A model generated the notes under the pieces. The model was given only the letters and a program-made list of their open reading frames with translations, was not told where the DNA came from and did no database searches. Of a stretch of 64,000 nucleotides of DNA, positions 1 through 52,081 are shown in pieces; the stretch's first letter is position 1; the number at the start of each line of letters is the position of its first letter. The stretch comes from Ficedula albicollis. Taxonomy: Eukaryota > Chordata > Aves > Passeriformes > Muscicapidae. Location: positions 26,069,142-26,133,141 of the forward strand of contig NC_021700.1 of the NCBI RefSeq assembly GCF_000247815.1, in the 5' to 3' direction. Both the position numbers and the translations under genes were made by a program.

Positions 1-2
1 CG

Positions 3-35209
<35,207 letters not shown>

Positions 35210-35849
35210 CTGGAAAACAGCAGACAACAGGCGGCCGCGGTTGGCGGCACGGCAGGGCCCGGGCGGGGGCGGGCGGAGATGAAGGAAGGCCGGGCCAGGG
35301 AAGGGGCGCGGCAGGGACTGCTCCGCTCCGGCTCTCGTGCCCCCACGCACCCCAGCAGTCGCCGGATAGACGCAGGACACCGACCTGTTCCCGCTGCCTC
35401 CGCGCCGAGCAGAGACTGAGTCACGACGAATTTGTGATCCGGCCCGAAGAGCCGCCTCGCGTCCTGCTGGGTCCTAGCGCCGGGCACGGCTCCGCCCGCC
35501 CGGGCCGCCTCGGGGCCGCCGGCGCCGCCGTCCGCCTTTCCCCGGTGCGTCCCACACTGCCAGGAGCCTGCGGGCGACAGAACGCGAGCACCTCAATCCT
35601 GGCCGACGGGAAACGGGGGGCCCACGGCGCCCAGCCCGACAACAGACAGAAACCTTCAGCGAACTGGACAGGCGAGGGGCGAAGGGGCGGCCTCGGGCCC
35701 GGCCCGGCCCGGCCCTCTGGGATAGCGCCCGGCAGCGAGTGCCGAGGCTCCCGCCTCCCCACGGAAGAGAAGTGCGGGCGCGAAACCAGACCCCGGAGTC
35801 AGGAACGTGGTACCTGCTGCACTGCTACGTTATTTGGCTGAGCGCTGAG

Positions 35850-38800
35850 CAGATTTTAGAAGTTCCAAATTCCACGTGTGAAGAGGGAACAGGACGAAGT
35901 ACGGCAGGGAAGTAGGGGAAGGCTGGGGCATGCAAACTCCAAAGAAACTGCTTTGAATACCTACTCTACCTTAAACTTAGCCTCATAATATCAAGGGAGA
36001 CCTCGGGTTAAAACTGACTATATATATATATGTATATGTAAAATATGCATTACACATGTCTGCATGTATGTATATAATTATTGTTATGTATTATACTAAC
36101 AGAAGAAAGAATACATGCTGTCAAAAACGTGAAAATAAAAGCCAGTAACTCCCTGTTTTTATTAATAGTCTTACTTTTAGTCATTGTAAGCACCTTACTT
36201 GACATGAAAACTAGTTTCTGCTGTTTCTGCTGCAGTACAGAACTCAGTTGAAACATTACACATCTCAGCTGTAACAACTGTTCAGAGGCACTGAGGGCAG
36301 GGAACAATACTGATTCCTAAGGGTGCATCCCAGATAATTTGCTGTATGGCTCTTTGTCTCATCTCCCCAACACTGACTGTCCAGTCCAAGGTGCTAAGAA
36401 GTGTCCTTAGTGTCCTAACTTTTCTTCAATTACTATGTGATGCTATTCTTTAAGGAGACAAATCAGTATTGCATTGTCTCCAACAAAACAGCAAAAGGAG
36501 CCATCATAGGCAAGAAGACAGGTAACGTACTTATACTACCTATGAGGATAATGAGTACAGTGAAAGAGACTTTTTGATGAACCAGGAAAGAATGCACATT
36601 AGAATAAGAAGCAGAGAACTACACAGAGAAGTATGCTGTGTATCATACAAGATAAAATCAATGGAGAGAACAAAAACAGCTTATTAAAAAGAACATAACC
36701 AAAAACCAGAAATGAGATCCATTTACTAAGCTCTTCTATTTTAGAGACTGCTGTAGTTATCACAGGACTTTTTGGGAGACTACAAAAGCTGAGCACCTCT
36801 TGAGAGTTTACAGCACCTAACCAAGATGAAGACAGCAAGGTAGGTACATAAAGACATGCCACTACTTAGAAGGAAAAAATAGGCACAAGATTCACAAGAG
36901 ATTTTTCTGATCAGGATGAATTTCCACTCATTTCCCTCTACTACAGGAACATGTCAAAAGAAGAGGATTTTGATCCAGACCATTAAAATTGGATATAAAT
37001 GGCTCACACTGCATAGGCAGGAGAGATCTTTCTGGGATGCATGCATAGCTGGAACAGATGAAAGCTGAAGTCCAACAAATCAGGGAACAGCTAATGTGGG
37101 CCTCATTCACCTAACTGTGCCTTAGCAGTAAGGCTGTAGAAACTTGATTTTTGAGACTTCTGTCCCACATCTGTCGAGTTTGTTTGAACTTGATTAGAGC
37201 TTCAAAAGTTAATTTCAAAAGAAATTATGGCACAAGATTTATATCTGTATAATATTATCTGGAAACCAAGTGTGCTAAAGAAGAACAACATTAAAGATGG
37301 GAAACAAAGGAAGAGATCAGAAAGGAAGATTGAGAGATAGAACAGGAAAGAGCAGGCAGAGAAGCATGCCATGGATCCACAACTAAGAAGAATGTAGGTT
37401 TCCTTTCCAAGAATGTAACTAGAATTCAATCTTGGTAAGAATTTCCATTTCTGCAGTGGAAAGGACAGAAAAAAGCCTACAAATTCAAGTATGAATAAGA
37501 TCTTCAGAAGACCTCTAGAAGAGATGTCTAAGTGTTTTACATGATCATCCTCCAAGACAGATAAGAATAATTTATGAGACACTATCAAGATGAAAAGGTA
37601 TTCTGCAAGATGAGGTGTCTCCTTTAGCATCTATATATAAAACCTGTATGAAACCTGAGGAGGAACCTATCTCTAGTCCTCCAAATTATGTAAGGAAGCA
37701 GAAGTCAGAATAATTCAACTGAGGCAAGAAAAAAAGCTTCAAGTTGAAAGCATTACAGAAAAAAGGGAGAAAATGTATCATTTCTATATGCTTTGGATTT
37801 TTATATCTATATGCTTTGCCTTTTTAGTTTTCTATCTGTTTTCTGCCTGTTTTCCCCAAGCAAAACTCTTCTTGTATAGAAAGGAAATCAGAATCAGTGT
37901 TAAACAAAGTACAAAAACAAGTCCAAAACACAGCCTGGTTCATCCCACTTGATCAGCAAAATGCAACAGAATTAATTTGACACACTTCATCGATATATGT
38001 TACAGAAGTTCTCTAAGAGAGAAGCCTTGAACAAATGCTGAGGAATATTTATCTGTTATCCAGACTACAGATGTCATGCAGTAGCCATAATCCACTGTTA
38101 TCACAATGTGTAATATGGAAAACCAACAAACAAACCAAACCAATTATACTAACCTATATCACTAAGATACTTCTCTCTTCACAGACCTTGCACTCCTCTA
38201 CTTAAGTGTCCTCAAAAAGGCTATAAAAATCTCCTGTTTTCTTGACCTCTTCCATTTCCCTCCCAGAATTCCCCATTAATTCAGGCTGAAATTACACATA
38301 TCTAGCATACAAGAAAACAAAAGAAATGGCTACAGTATCAAATGGTTCAAAATCCAGTTTTTTTAGACTAGTAGCTGAATGTATGAGACAGGCTTTGATT
38401 CTTGCTTCTTCCCAAGGTCATTAGCCCAACTTCTTTTCCGCAAAGTGTTGTTACCATCACATTAGAGTGCATTTGGTGCTAGGTCTTTTAATCACTCTTG
38501 TTGCTTTTCATTGTGTTATACACAGATACTAACAGGAACTTGGACTAGAATCTGGTTTCTGATCAGCAACATGTATTAATTGACAATTGATACTCAAAAG
38601 ACATATAGACAGAACAAACAGGAGATTCATAATAGAATACCCATCCCATCCCTCCACAGTCTCAGTGGACTTACAAAAGAAACACAAAACTGGAAATCCC
38701 TCCCAACAATCAACCAGAAAAGAGACTGAGATTGCACTGCTAGGAAGATATCTCATCCACCAAATACCATAGGCTCCAAACTGTACATTTGGAAACCACA

Positions 38801-41800
38801 ACTTGTAACTGCCAGTGGTTTTGCAACTAGTTTCAAATAATTACTCTCTAATAAAAATTAGTTCTCAAAATAGTCCTAATTTCAGAACTGTTAGACAGCT
38901 TCAGCCACTTTACCCTTCAGAAGATTTTTCCCATTTTTTAGTTTTATTCCATTGGTAATATTGGATTTCTTTTTTAATTTTGAGAGAATTCTAATAGTAA
39001 TTCTAATACCTTCTTGTCATAAAATCCAGGCACTCTAACCTGTAATATTGGTATTTAATAATGCTAACCAATTATTCAATCATTTGGTAAAATCCAGCCT
39101 TCTGAATTTCCATACAAACTGCTTACAGTGTTTCTCTGCAAAGGATTGTATGCACAGAGGAAATAACACATATTCCATACTAGCTTTTCGCGTAAACCGT
39201 TTTATGTCAAGGTAAGAGCAATGTAGATTAAGCAAAGCAGAAAAAAAGCTCTTATAGTACAAAATAAATGTGTTTATGTGAAGGAGATCATGCAGAATAG
39301 CTACTGCTGTACTCTTTTGCAATGCCTTGTGCCTGGAGACATGCCCTAAGCTTTCACTTCAAAAAAATACTGGTAGGCCTCACATCCCACCTATCAAATG
39401 AGAATCCATTCTAAAACACTTGGTGCAGTGAGTTCAGCCATAGGATACAAGATTACACAATTTATTACACAATTAATTTGAATTGTCTTGTTTGTTTCTA
39501 CTTTGACATGGTGAAGCAACAGAGAGGTTACTAAAGAGATTATATGAAGATAGTTTGAAAGGATTTCATGTTCCTGACTGAATCATCTGTGAAATTAAGT
39601 TTCCACTTTTCCAGAACTGACTAGTTATGATATAAAGCTTGTTTTAAACAGAAGCCCAAGCAAACTTTGGAACATATTTTTAAGATGGAGTCTCAACATT
39701 ACTTTGTATTTGTTTTGAGTTGCATAAAAATAAGAATCAGAAGAGGCTGGAAGCTTACTGTTTTCTAATGCAACACTAACCAATTTCACTTTTGCAAGTG
39801 TATTTCTGTTGAAGGTAGAACTTTGCGGTTAGGACTGGCATAAAGGATATTAAGTTGCCAAATGGAGTGGAATCTCTTCCTGGTAACTACGGCTGCAAAA
39901 CCCCCATCATTTTTTAAGAGTACTTCTATGTCACCCTGGATGACAAAAGGCCAAGACAAAAACCACCTAGTAGAAGATAAACCAAATTCAACATGATCCA
40001 TCATATCATCATAAGCCTTGGACTAAAGAAAAAAGTTTTGTGGAATGTACTGAACTAAGAATGTGCTTCATAGGTAGGGTTAACACTATCTTAATAACTT
40101 TTTCTCTATCTATAGACAGAATTCATTCTACCTCTGAGGAGCAATTTGACAACATTCAAAGCAGCAAATATATGGGCTTCCAGGTAATATAACTTCAGAT
40201 TTGCGTACTGTTAACTGACCTTTGTTTCCTACTGTTATTCATTCTCTCTGGTCCGTAGGTCTAGGACCAGAATAAGAAGCTGAAGAAACTGAGAGAAATG
40301 TTAGCTTTCTACCCTCTTGAGACAATTCTAGATAGAATTTGTTTTGTCTTATGTTGTGTATGAAACTAGAAATTGTGTGCATGTGTACAAATGCTCCCAT
40401 AGTACAATACCTCATAATGAAGCTGAACTCCAGTTTCCTAGAACACTGGCCTTTCAATATTTGAGGCAAATAAATCTGTAACGTGATTTGCTGACCGTGG
40501 AACTCCATCAATTTTATTATAGACTTTTTCAGAGCATATCTACAGTTACAATAACATATCTGCTCATGAAATCTGTTACACTGTTGCCTGTGTGAAAAGG
40601 AGAGCTGTTCTGGCTCATTGATGTTGCAGTCACCATCCATGATTTCATGACTTCTTTTCTCAAAGGTGAGAAGCAGTATTTCTTTTTGCAGATAATGTCT
40701 ATAAAAGCCTGCACTGTGGAATCCCATTGAACAGATGAATAGTATTCAGGAAAACTGACAGCCTGTAATTCCACTCTACTGACAGAAGTACATTCCCTCT
40801 TTATTTAATGAATACTTCTGCTTCTCATGCATCAAATGACCATAGAGGAAAGAGCACAGCAATACAGTTTCCATATAAATGAAGGTATAAAACCATGACA
40901 CCATTGCAGATAAAATGGATGACCGGCCTCAGCATGCACTAATATTTCTTGCTTTGTAGAACAATTAAGACTTAATTCAAATTAGGATAAGAAACACCAA
41001 CATATAGCACAGGCTTACGTACAGAACTGAAGCCCAAATCTCATTTTGTTCATGGGTTAAATTAGACACAACATTTTCAGCTGCAGGGACAAAAACCTGC
41101 AAGATTCAGATAAAAATCAAAATGATACACAGCTTTTCAACCTGTTCCTCATGATTGATCAGAATGCACACTTTCGAAGAGATCTGAGGAATGTAGCAGT
41201 TATAACTTAAAAATGAAGTTATGGCTGAAAAAACCCATGTACACAGATGGATATAAGGCTGTGAAGAAAAGATATGCAGTCCCTGAAATTCTAGCATTCA
41301 CTTTCTTTCACTTATACATTCACTTCTATCAACTAACAGAGATTAATAAAAACAAAGACACTAACAGATGCATGCTTCCTGTTTTGACTTATTGCATGGT
41401 TGAAAAGGTGGTCTTAGCCCATGCAAATCTTGGAAGGAAAGACATACGAGAGACTCCATGTTCCTGTTCCTCTCACAATGGCTCAGCCAAGACAGACAGG
41501 GCCTTTGTGTGAGGCCTGGTGGCACAGGAACATGATAAACATCTGTTGCTCTTCTTTTACAATAATGTTTGCAGACAAAATCATCCCTGCTACTAAAACC
41601 AGCAAGTGTAAAGGAGATTACACTTCATCATGGGACAGTGCCAAATTTGGGGAAGTTCTCGTCCCTGAAAAGAATGCACTGTGTATTTAAAATTAAGTTA
41701 TTCGGCATTATTAAAAAAACTTAATCTAAGTAAGGGGTGATCTGTTTTTAAGCTAATTTTGAAAAAATCTGCACCATGCTGAAACAAAATACATCATAGT

Positions 41801-44800
41801 TCTCCAACAGCTGTCAATATGTAGGTGCTTATAAACCAGCCAACAACACTATCTTAACAATCATAAACAATAATAATACATTAGAGGGTAAAAATTAGGA
41901 ATCTCAATAAATAAGAAAGAGAACTTGTAAAGGTGCTGAAGACCTTTTGCCAGCAGAAAGAAGTAACAAATACAAGTCAAATGGCATATTTATTAGTATG
42001 TTTTGATGCATAAATGAGGTAAAAATTATCTATTGTGGAAAAGCTAAACTAAAAGCAAATATAAAAATTTAAATCTTTTGGCCTTCCAATTTAAATTATT
42101 TAAATTATTTATTTTACAGTGTTCAAATCATACCACTGTCTTTTTATAGTATGGACCCACTCTAAAGAAACCAACTGTAAAGAAAGAAAACTCAAAATAC
42201 TGAGAAGTCTCCTATGCAAAGCCCATCAAGCATAGTTAGGAATTCAGGGTTCAAGACAAAAATGATACTGGGAGCCTTAAGACCTGATAAATCAGGGTTA
42301 GGTTTTATTTTTACTTCTTGGCAAAATACCTTGCATCACAGGATACACAGAATTCAGCACCACACACTCACTTACTTTCCTCCCAGACTTTTTCTGAACA
42401 CTCTTATGTGTTTTAAAACGTTCACACACACAACATACACTAAGACATGCAAATGCCAGTGACACTACAGTGACACTGTCTGGTCTGTCATTGGTGACAA
42501 CACTGGTGCTTTGGTGATACTTGCAATACTGACAACAGTAGTGCTGGCTAAACCATCATCACTGGTCATTGTAATAGAATGCCAGTGTACTTTTCCCTGC
42601 ATAGCTGATGAATTTCCTCACTGCAGTGAGTGGCTTATCTAAGGTTCTTAAGATGCTATTGCCTCAAGGAAATGACAGTATTTCAGTTTCTGTTAGTCCC
42701 TGTGTGTCTCCAGTGAGCAGTTATCTGTCCTGCTTAGGGATTAATGGGGGGAGTCATATATGAGCTGGTAGGTAGACAAGTGGAAGATCTACAAACCTTC
42801 AGAAAGAAACTGGAATCCTTATCCAGTGAGTCTGAGAATAGGGTGTTCTCTAACTTCTAATGTCAGATAAATATTCCAAAATTACATCCTTGTGGAAAAG
42901 AGCAAGGAAATAATTACTGATCTGGAAAGGAGCTCCTTCCAAAAGAGAATGTGCTCATCAGTGAAAGCAGTCAACTGCTCCGATCATACACATAAACAAA
43001 AGGCTGATACCCTACCCACTCTAATCAAAGAAGCAAAACTTTCAAGGTAAATAAGCAAATAGGACTTATTGATCTTAATGAGAATGCTAAAGAATGACTG
43101 CACACTTCTTTTCAAGCTTCAGATGAAGAAGGGAGTCAAAAACAATGACAGATAAAGGCAGAAGTACTGCCACCCCCAAACGATTCCTGCATCTATATAC
43201 ACAATGGAATTTGCAGACACACCAAAGTCAATGTTTTTTGCCTTCTCTGAATATCAGTATTTTCAGATGGTAAGTAATTATATGAGTCGAATGTATGATT
43301 GTTTAATTCAACAAACAGTGATGATCCAAGTGCTTCAAGATTAACTTGGCAAAAATTTTGTGAGACAACTACAAAAGAACAGAGAAATGTCTGTCTTATT
43401 AAAGACAGATTATTAATACAAATTTAAACAGTATTACAAATTACTAAAGAAAATTTCCAGGTTTTATCTGACCAAAGCAATAAAACTGACTGGATGTTGT
43501 GGCAAGGAAAGATTAGGAGTGAAGACTACTTCAATTAATAAATGCACAGTGAATATCTAACAGAAATGACCAGTGGAAGAATGCTTCAACTTTTTCAGTT
43601 TAAGCATATCAAGTAATATTCTAAATGCTCTTGGATATGACGTCTGAAGATGAGGTTTTAGAGAGGTCTCAGACTTCCAATTAAACAAGATATTCAAGTT
43701 GCTATAGTTTGAAGCCAACAGACATCACAGAAAAAAACCTAAAGAGTTCTTCTACACACATCTTCATGGTCCTTTCCAGCAATGACTAACTACAGGTAGA
43801 GAGTGGACTTATACTGTCTAGTTAAAAAAATTGTACAAATACAGGAAGCAATTTAAAAACCAAAGTATAGCAGTTTAATTTTTACTGTATTCCCTCATTT
43901 CTAGCCTTTTTAAAAAAGTATTCTCACAACCACAGCTGTGAGATCAGTTTTGAAGCAATGTCGAACCACCGTAAAGGAAATTGCAAGGCAGTCTGAATGC
44001 AATTCACCTTACCTACAATACCTGTGCTGAAGTGGCTACATAGCTGTTTCTGCAGATATTGCTATTGTACAGATGAATGATCCCATAAAATTCCTTGCGC
44101 AGTTTAATGCAGCCTTAATCAACTTGATACCAGCCTCCTTAGCAATTCTTTTACCTTTCTGGTTAAAATGCAGCATTTCATGAAAGAAGAAACATTAGAA
44201 ACCAAAAATTAAATTAAAAGTATATTACGCATTCAGATTAGAAAAGTGACATAGACTAAAAGAATCTGAACACATAAAAATGTAATTAAATGAGGAATTT
44301 GATTGTAATTATTAAGTTGTACGTTTTTAATATTTTAGTCATTTAAATACTTATATGTTGGTTTGTGAAGGATATATGAATATATAAGATATATTATATA
44401 AGATATAAGAATGTATTTGAATCAGAGATTAGTTGCTGTGATCCTTAGTCTAAATTAGTTCCTTAGTCTAAATGATACATATGTAAATTAATTCCCTTAA
44501 AATGCTACTAACAAAACAACCAATACAAAACAAAAAAAATCAAGATTTTTAAATGATTGGTTTTCTTTTTCCCTTGCCCAAAGATAAAAGAAATTTAGCT
44601 AATAGAGAAATTTAAAATTTCTTTAAAATTATTTAAAATAATTTAAAATTATTCAATTTGCCTTATATGCACAGGCCATTTAATAAATTGAAGGCCACTT
44701 AAATACATTTTTAATAAAAACTGATTGCAAACCACTTCACCAACTCACTAAATAAACTTGCTGGCATTCTACATATCATCTTGGTCTTAAAAAAGTAATG

Positions 44801-47800
44801 CAATCATTGAAACATAAAGCTATGAAGAATTTAAACTACAGTCACAGGTTTAACTGCCTATAGCCAAGAGAATAAATTAACATCTCCCCCCCATATAACA
44901 GTTCTTACACCTTATCATAATGCAGAACATGGGCTTTTTTTCCTGCTAGTGATTTTATGATCTTCACCTTGAGGATCAATTTCTTGACCTGCAGCATGCT
45001 TTCTTATATGATGCCCTTTAAAATGTGTAATGCAAAAGGTATTCCACGATACCTTCTGCCCTTTCTCACATTTTATGTGGCAATTTTTCTTAGGTGAAAT
45101 GGTCACAGAGGTCTTAAGTCACTCTCATACTTCTTAGTCTTTCTGTACTTCCCTACTGTAAAACATTTATATTCTGTTTTGTAATTCAGTTGTAAACCAT
45201 ATGTAGCAAAAGGCTGTTTTGTTACACACATGACATGTTAGAACCTCATATGTAGAGCTTCTGGGCACTACCGTAAGTAAAAATTGAATATAAAATTACC
45301 TACTAAATTTTAAAAAAGGAGGAAAGATGAGGCTTCAGAAAACATCAAAAAGGCAAGAAAAATGCCTAAGAAAAAAGAAAAAAGAAAAAAGAAAAAGTAA
45401 AAAGGAAAAAGGAAAAAAGAAAAAAGAAAAAAAAAAGAAAAAAGAAAAAGGAAAACAAAGAGCTATTTTCTACATAATATGGCAGCCAAGTTTTTAAATT
45501 TCTTTCAAATTATCTTCAATAACAAAACTGACTGTTTGGCAATGTACTCACTGATGGTGTCTTATATACAAATAAAAACACTTCTATAAAATTTGGTCTT
45601 GTCTGATGGTTTAACTCTGAGAGTGTTAAAGCTGTCCAGCAGGGATAAGACCAATTTTGATTTTTAATATTTTTTTAGGATTTCAAAATCAAACATAAAA
45701 GTCTAACTGAGGAAATCAGAGGTTAGTTTCAGATACATTTATAGCTAAATTAGCGTAGTCTTAAAAGATACTTGTATAATAAATAGTTTTCTCTATTTAA
45801 CTCTTACTGAAAATGTGAACAGGACAGCCAAACTTCACTCAGGTAAAAATTTGTTTGCCTTCTTTCAGACCTACCTATAACAGGGCTGAAGTAATTAATC
45901 TACATACTACTGTTGCAGTGGAGTAATGAATTTTATTATCTTACATTATCTTCTGGAGAACCCAAAGACTAAATTGCAATGAAAATATTAACTACATCTA
46001 ACCACTCTGAACTTGAGGTACCTCTTTGTAAGCTCCACAGAAGACAGTAGAAAGGATGTTGAAGAGCTCAAAACCATGATGCTCTCTATGTTAGAGAGAA
46101 TAACGAAAACAACAGTAAGTTTTTTTAAACCAACCATTTCCTGTAGTTGACCTACTTCAATTCCCTTTCCAAAGGGCTCCAAAAGCATCTCTGCTCCAGA
46201 CACGTATGTGGTGTCCATTTTCTCACATACAAGCAAAGAATGCAATTAAATGAGCCTTGTGTTCTTGTTAATCCGATTCTCATTTGTTCAAAAGCTCCCA
46301 TTCAAAGCTCATCTTGTTTGGTTTTAACTACTTTTCATGGGCCAGATTCAACAACTGAAGCTTCTGCCCCTTATGCAAAATTAATCTATTTGCATTACAC
46401 TTAATGGACTGCAGTCACTCCTGATTTCCAAAGACATGGCTCAGGGCTTGCCTGCACAAGAAAAAATAATTTATTTTAATTTAAGGTTTGGTTTTTTTTC
46501 CCTGATAAACTGACTCAAGCAAAACTGATGTAAAACAGACTGAAATACCTGTTTGGATTTTTGCACTGATTTAGCTTATCTATTAGAAGAGGTAGATGCG
46601 TGCTTTTTAGTCCCTGATGAAAATTACTCTTGCTTTTCCATGCTTATCTGCCACTGATTTTTCTTCCTCATCCATAAAAGAGGTGACTAAAGCATAGTGC
46701 AAACACCACTTATGCCTGCTTCTGTGCCACATTCAAAACTTAACTGAGCCACAGCTTCTGTGTCTCACTGCTCCTATACAGCCAGCACAGCAGTGGCCCC
46801 CATAAAACCTGTGGGAATAGTTAGGAACTACTGCAGCCACCACCCACATTCAACATAATGAATAGCTCTCCTGCGCCCAGGAAGAGTGCACTTCTGGTTC
46901 AGGATAGAAAAGAGGACCAAGACATGGTGAAGTAGGAAGAACAGGATGAAGGAGGTACATGCGTACAGGGGAAGCCAAGGTTCCACATTTTCCTTTCTGG
47001 AAGTGAAGGTTGATGATATGGGTATATGGAAGTGAAATGATGTGACTGAAGCCTGAAATAAAGAAAAAACTTTTATGGGTGCAAGAACGGATCAGAAAGC
47101 TTAAATGTGAGCATTGGACTGCAATCCTAGCTTGAATGATAGGAACATGCAGTAGGGAAGGTGGAAGAAGAGCCATAGATGAGGCTCTGATTTGGCATGG
47201 TTAGAAAGGCATGTGACTCTGGATGCCAGAAGTGGCTGATGATGATCATATACCTACTAAGTTTGGGAACTTCTCATCTGCACTATCACACTATCATTTC
47301 TGCAAGTGTGTTCTTTCAGAATTCTAAGACAGTAAGTTTTCTCACATCTTTGTACCACCTACTATCTATTTTCTATTCTCTGCCGAAAATGTCTTGTCTT
47401 GCCTTTCCTTCTTTCATGTGTAGCACCGACCTAATATTTAAACTAATGCATTTAATTGCAGGCTCACCATAAGAAGCACATTTTCAGTGTTTCAGGGTAT
47501 CTCACAATGACTTGTAGAAAATGCTCTACAAAATTAAATTACTTAATAAGAAAATAGTTCTATAGTCAAGGGTTAAAACCAAAAAAATTTCTATAAACAC
47601 AATTTTATTTGATTTTATGGCTAGAGATTTGACTCACATAGATAAGGACATACACACTAGATGCAGACAGACACAAACTCAAAATTTCAAATGTATTCAG
47701 TACACAGGGAATTAACAAACAATTGTTTTTAAATTGTTTAAATTTAAATTTAATTGGAGGTTTATTTTGTAATAATAATGCCATATTCAAGGCATCCATG

Positions 47801-49700
47801 TATAACTATGCACAGTGTTTGATTATGTACATGACAGGTCATAAACCAAACAGGGGATCTATACAACTATATCTCTTTCAATGAGAAATTAAAAATAATT
47901 TCAGTATGAATTCAGTATGTATGTGTAATACAGTAATATTAGTATCTTTATGTATATTAATATATTATTATTTATATATGTACAATACAAGCAATAAAAA
48001 CATTGTATAGTATATATTTGAAATCTATCAATATATGTTGAAAACCTACCTCAACTATCCAAACAAATACTATAAAACAGTGGGTGGAAAGTAGTGAATT
48101 CAGTAATTGAAACATCCTACTGTTTATGTATTTAAATGCTTGCAGAATTTTGAACTAAATTAATGGATAAAATTAATTTCTGTGATCAAAATTGATCACA
48201 AATACAACATATCAAGGCATGAAAGTAATGGAAAAGCAGTCCTACCCTTTCAAAAACAAAGCCATGAAAAAATCCTCCCTGTTCGTGTCACCGGCACAAC
48301 TTGATAATAATCCATTGATCAGTGCATATCAAGCCCACAAACCTGATGCAAAATTTTTTATGACAAAAACCTGGTTTATGACACTGACAACATCAGGTCC
48401 ATGAAAGAGGATTTTTATTATTAAGACATTTCAAAGATAAAATGTCAGTCTCTATTTCAGCCCCAGTCTTTAACTGGAAAGATTCTGAACATCAGCTTTG
48501 ATGGAGGAGGATTGTACTTGGCTTTCCCTCCACCCTCCTTTGTAGCCATAGCATCTTGGTGTGCCTGAAGAATGAACAGGATATACTCTACCACAGCCCT
48601 GCCAGTCTGCTGAACAGTTATGTGCATACCTATCACCTGACCATAAAAGGTTTCAGACTCCATCCTCGAAGCTAAAAATTAAGCACATATACCTGCTTTA
48701 TTGAATACCCACATACAAGGACTCCTAAACTGGATTCTAAATAAATATAACAGAAAAGTGTGTCAGATAATCCAGTAAAAGCCTACATTCATAAAGCCGT
48801 TATTATATTGTTTTAACCTCCCTGTCACAAAGCATAGCTCAATTTAACAGCTGTACTTGCACCTGTATTAGTCAATGAAACATGTCATTGCCTGTATCCA
48901 GCAGTAATCATGGTCCTTAGTCAATATTCATTCTAACCAGAGCTCTCCTCCTTTAACACAGTCAATAAACTCCTTTTGTAACCCTGCTTTTGCAGTATCA
49001 TAACTAGTATTTTACCTTATCCTGCTTTGAATATAAGCTAGCTAAATCTTGAAAAATGCATTCTAAAGTAATTTCGATCATACAGAAACTTTGCAACTGT
49101 AGGCACCTTTCTTCCATCCTCCCACATATCACTCAAAAATAACTACAGTTCACACAGCAGATGTAGAATGAAGACTTATGGGCTCAGTTTCCAATTCTAT
49201 CAAAGGCTCCTTTTAAGAGTTCAGGCATACGAATATTTTTTCTGTTCAACTACGCATTTACAGAAGGAACGCATGTCAACTTTTTGTTCAATGTGTGTTG
49301 TAAGGATTTAACCACACCTTCGATATATTCGAATGCCACATTAAGAACTACTTAACTGTGGAAGAGAAGAAGCAAACAGGTTAAGAAGCTGTGGTGGCCT
49401 GAATACATCACAGAACCATCCTCACAGTAGGAGTATTTCTCAGGTCTTGAGCAGAAAGTCAAGTGAGAGGAATTATAACCTTCACAGTAAGGAGATAAAT
49501 ATCTTGCAGACTAATCAAGCCACTTGTGCCAACCCAGAAAGCGCTTCTGTCCTTTGTACAGTCATCCCACAGAAGGCTCACAAGTTCCACAAGGTTCACA
49601 AGTTCCGAGTACCTAAATTAATAACCTTCATATGCAAACGAAAGTACTAGACAAACACGAGACTTCTCGCCTCTCTATTATTTCGGAATAAAAATTTAAA
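35850..49700. other. Intergenic DNA upstream of TNPO1
   Basis: About 13.9 kb of AT-rich DNA. I find no exon, RNA gene or clear transposon. Local items are a TA/TG-rich stretch at about 36010-36075 and the polypurine tract at 45.4 kb. Open frames of up to 162 codons on the minus strand at 39.8-40.8 kb resemble no family I know. Confidence 0.7.
45368..45455. repeat. Polypurine AAAAAG-type tract
   Basis: About 88 bases of A with single or double G every five to seven bases, interrupted by only one T. It is a degenerate AAAAAAG repeat. Confidence 0.9.
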
Positions 49701-49719
49701 ACCCCACCTATGCAAATCT

Positions 49720-51720
<2,001 letters not shown>

Positions 51721-51764
51721 GCTAGACAGCAAAGGTACAGCGCCCTGGATTTCATATTAGACAG

Positions 51765-52081
51765 TGCAAGTGCACATATGGGATCTTCCCAATGGATTGA
51801 GTGAATGGGTTGAGATCAACCCTGTGAAGAAGGACTTGGCGTTACTGGTGTATGAAAAGCAGGACATGAACTGGCAAAGGTGTGTTTGCAGCCCAGAAAG
51901 AAATTGCACACTGGGCTGCATCAAAAAACATAAGGTCAGCAGGTTGAGGGGGATGATTCTTCTCCTCTGGCTTCTATACCCAGCTGTGGAGCCCTCACCA
52001 CAGGGAAGGCATGGACCTTAGAACAGGTCTGGAGGAGAGTACTTCCAACCCAAACCATTTTATTCTGTAATTTTATGATAT
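51765..52081 (+). mobile_element. CR1 LINE, degraded 3' fragment
   Basis: It starts in the GTGCAAGTGCACATATGGGA region and runs through GCAGCCCAGAAAGAAATTGC and AGGTCTGGAGGAGAGT to a decayed end, CATTTTATTCTGTAATTTTATG. The order matches CR1 3' ends, with internal deletions. Confidence 0.75.
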
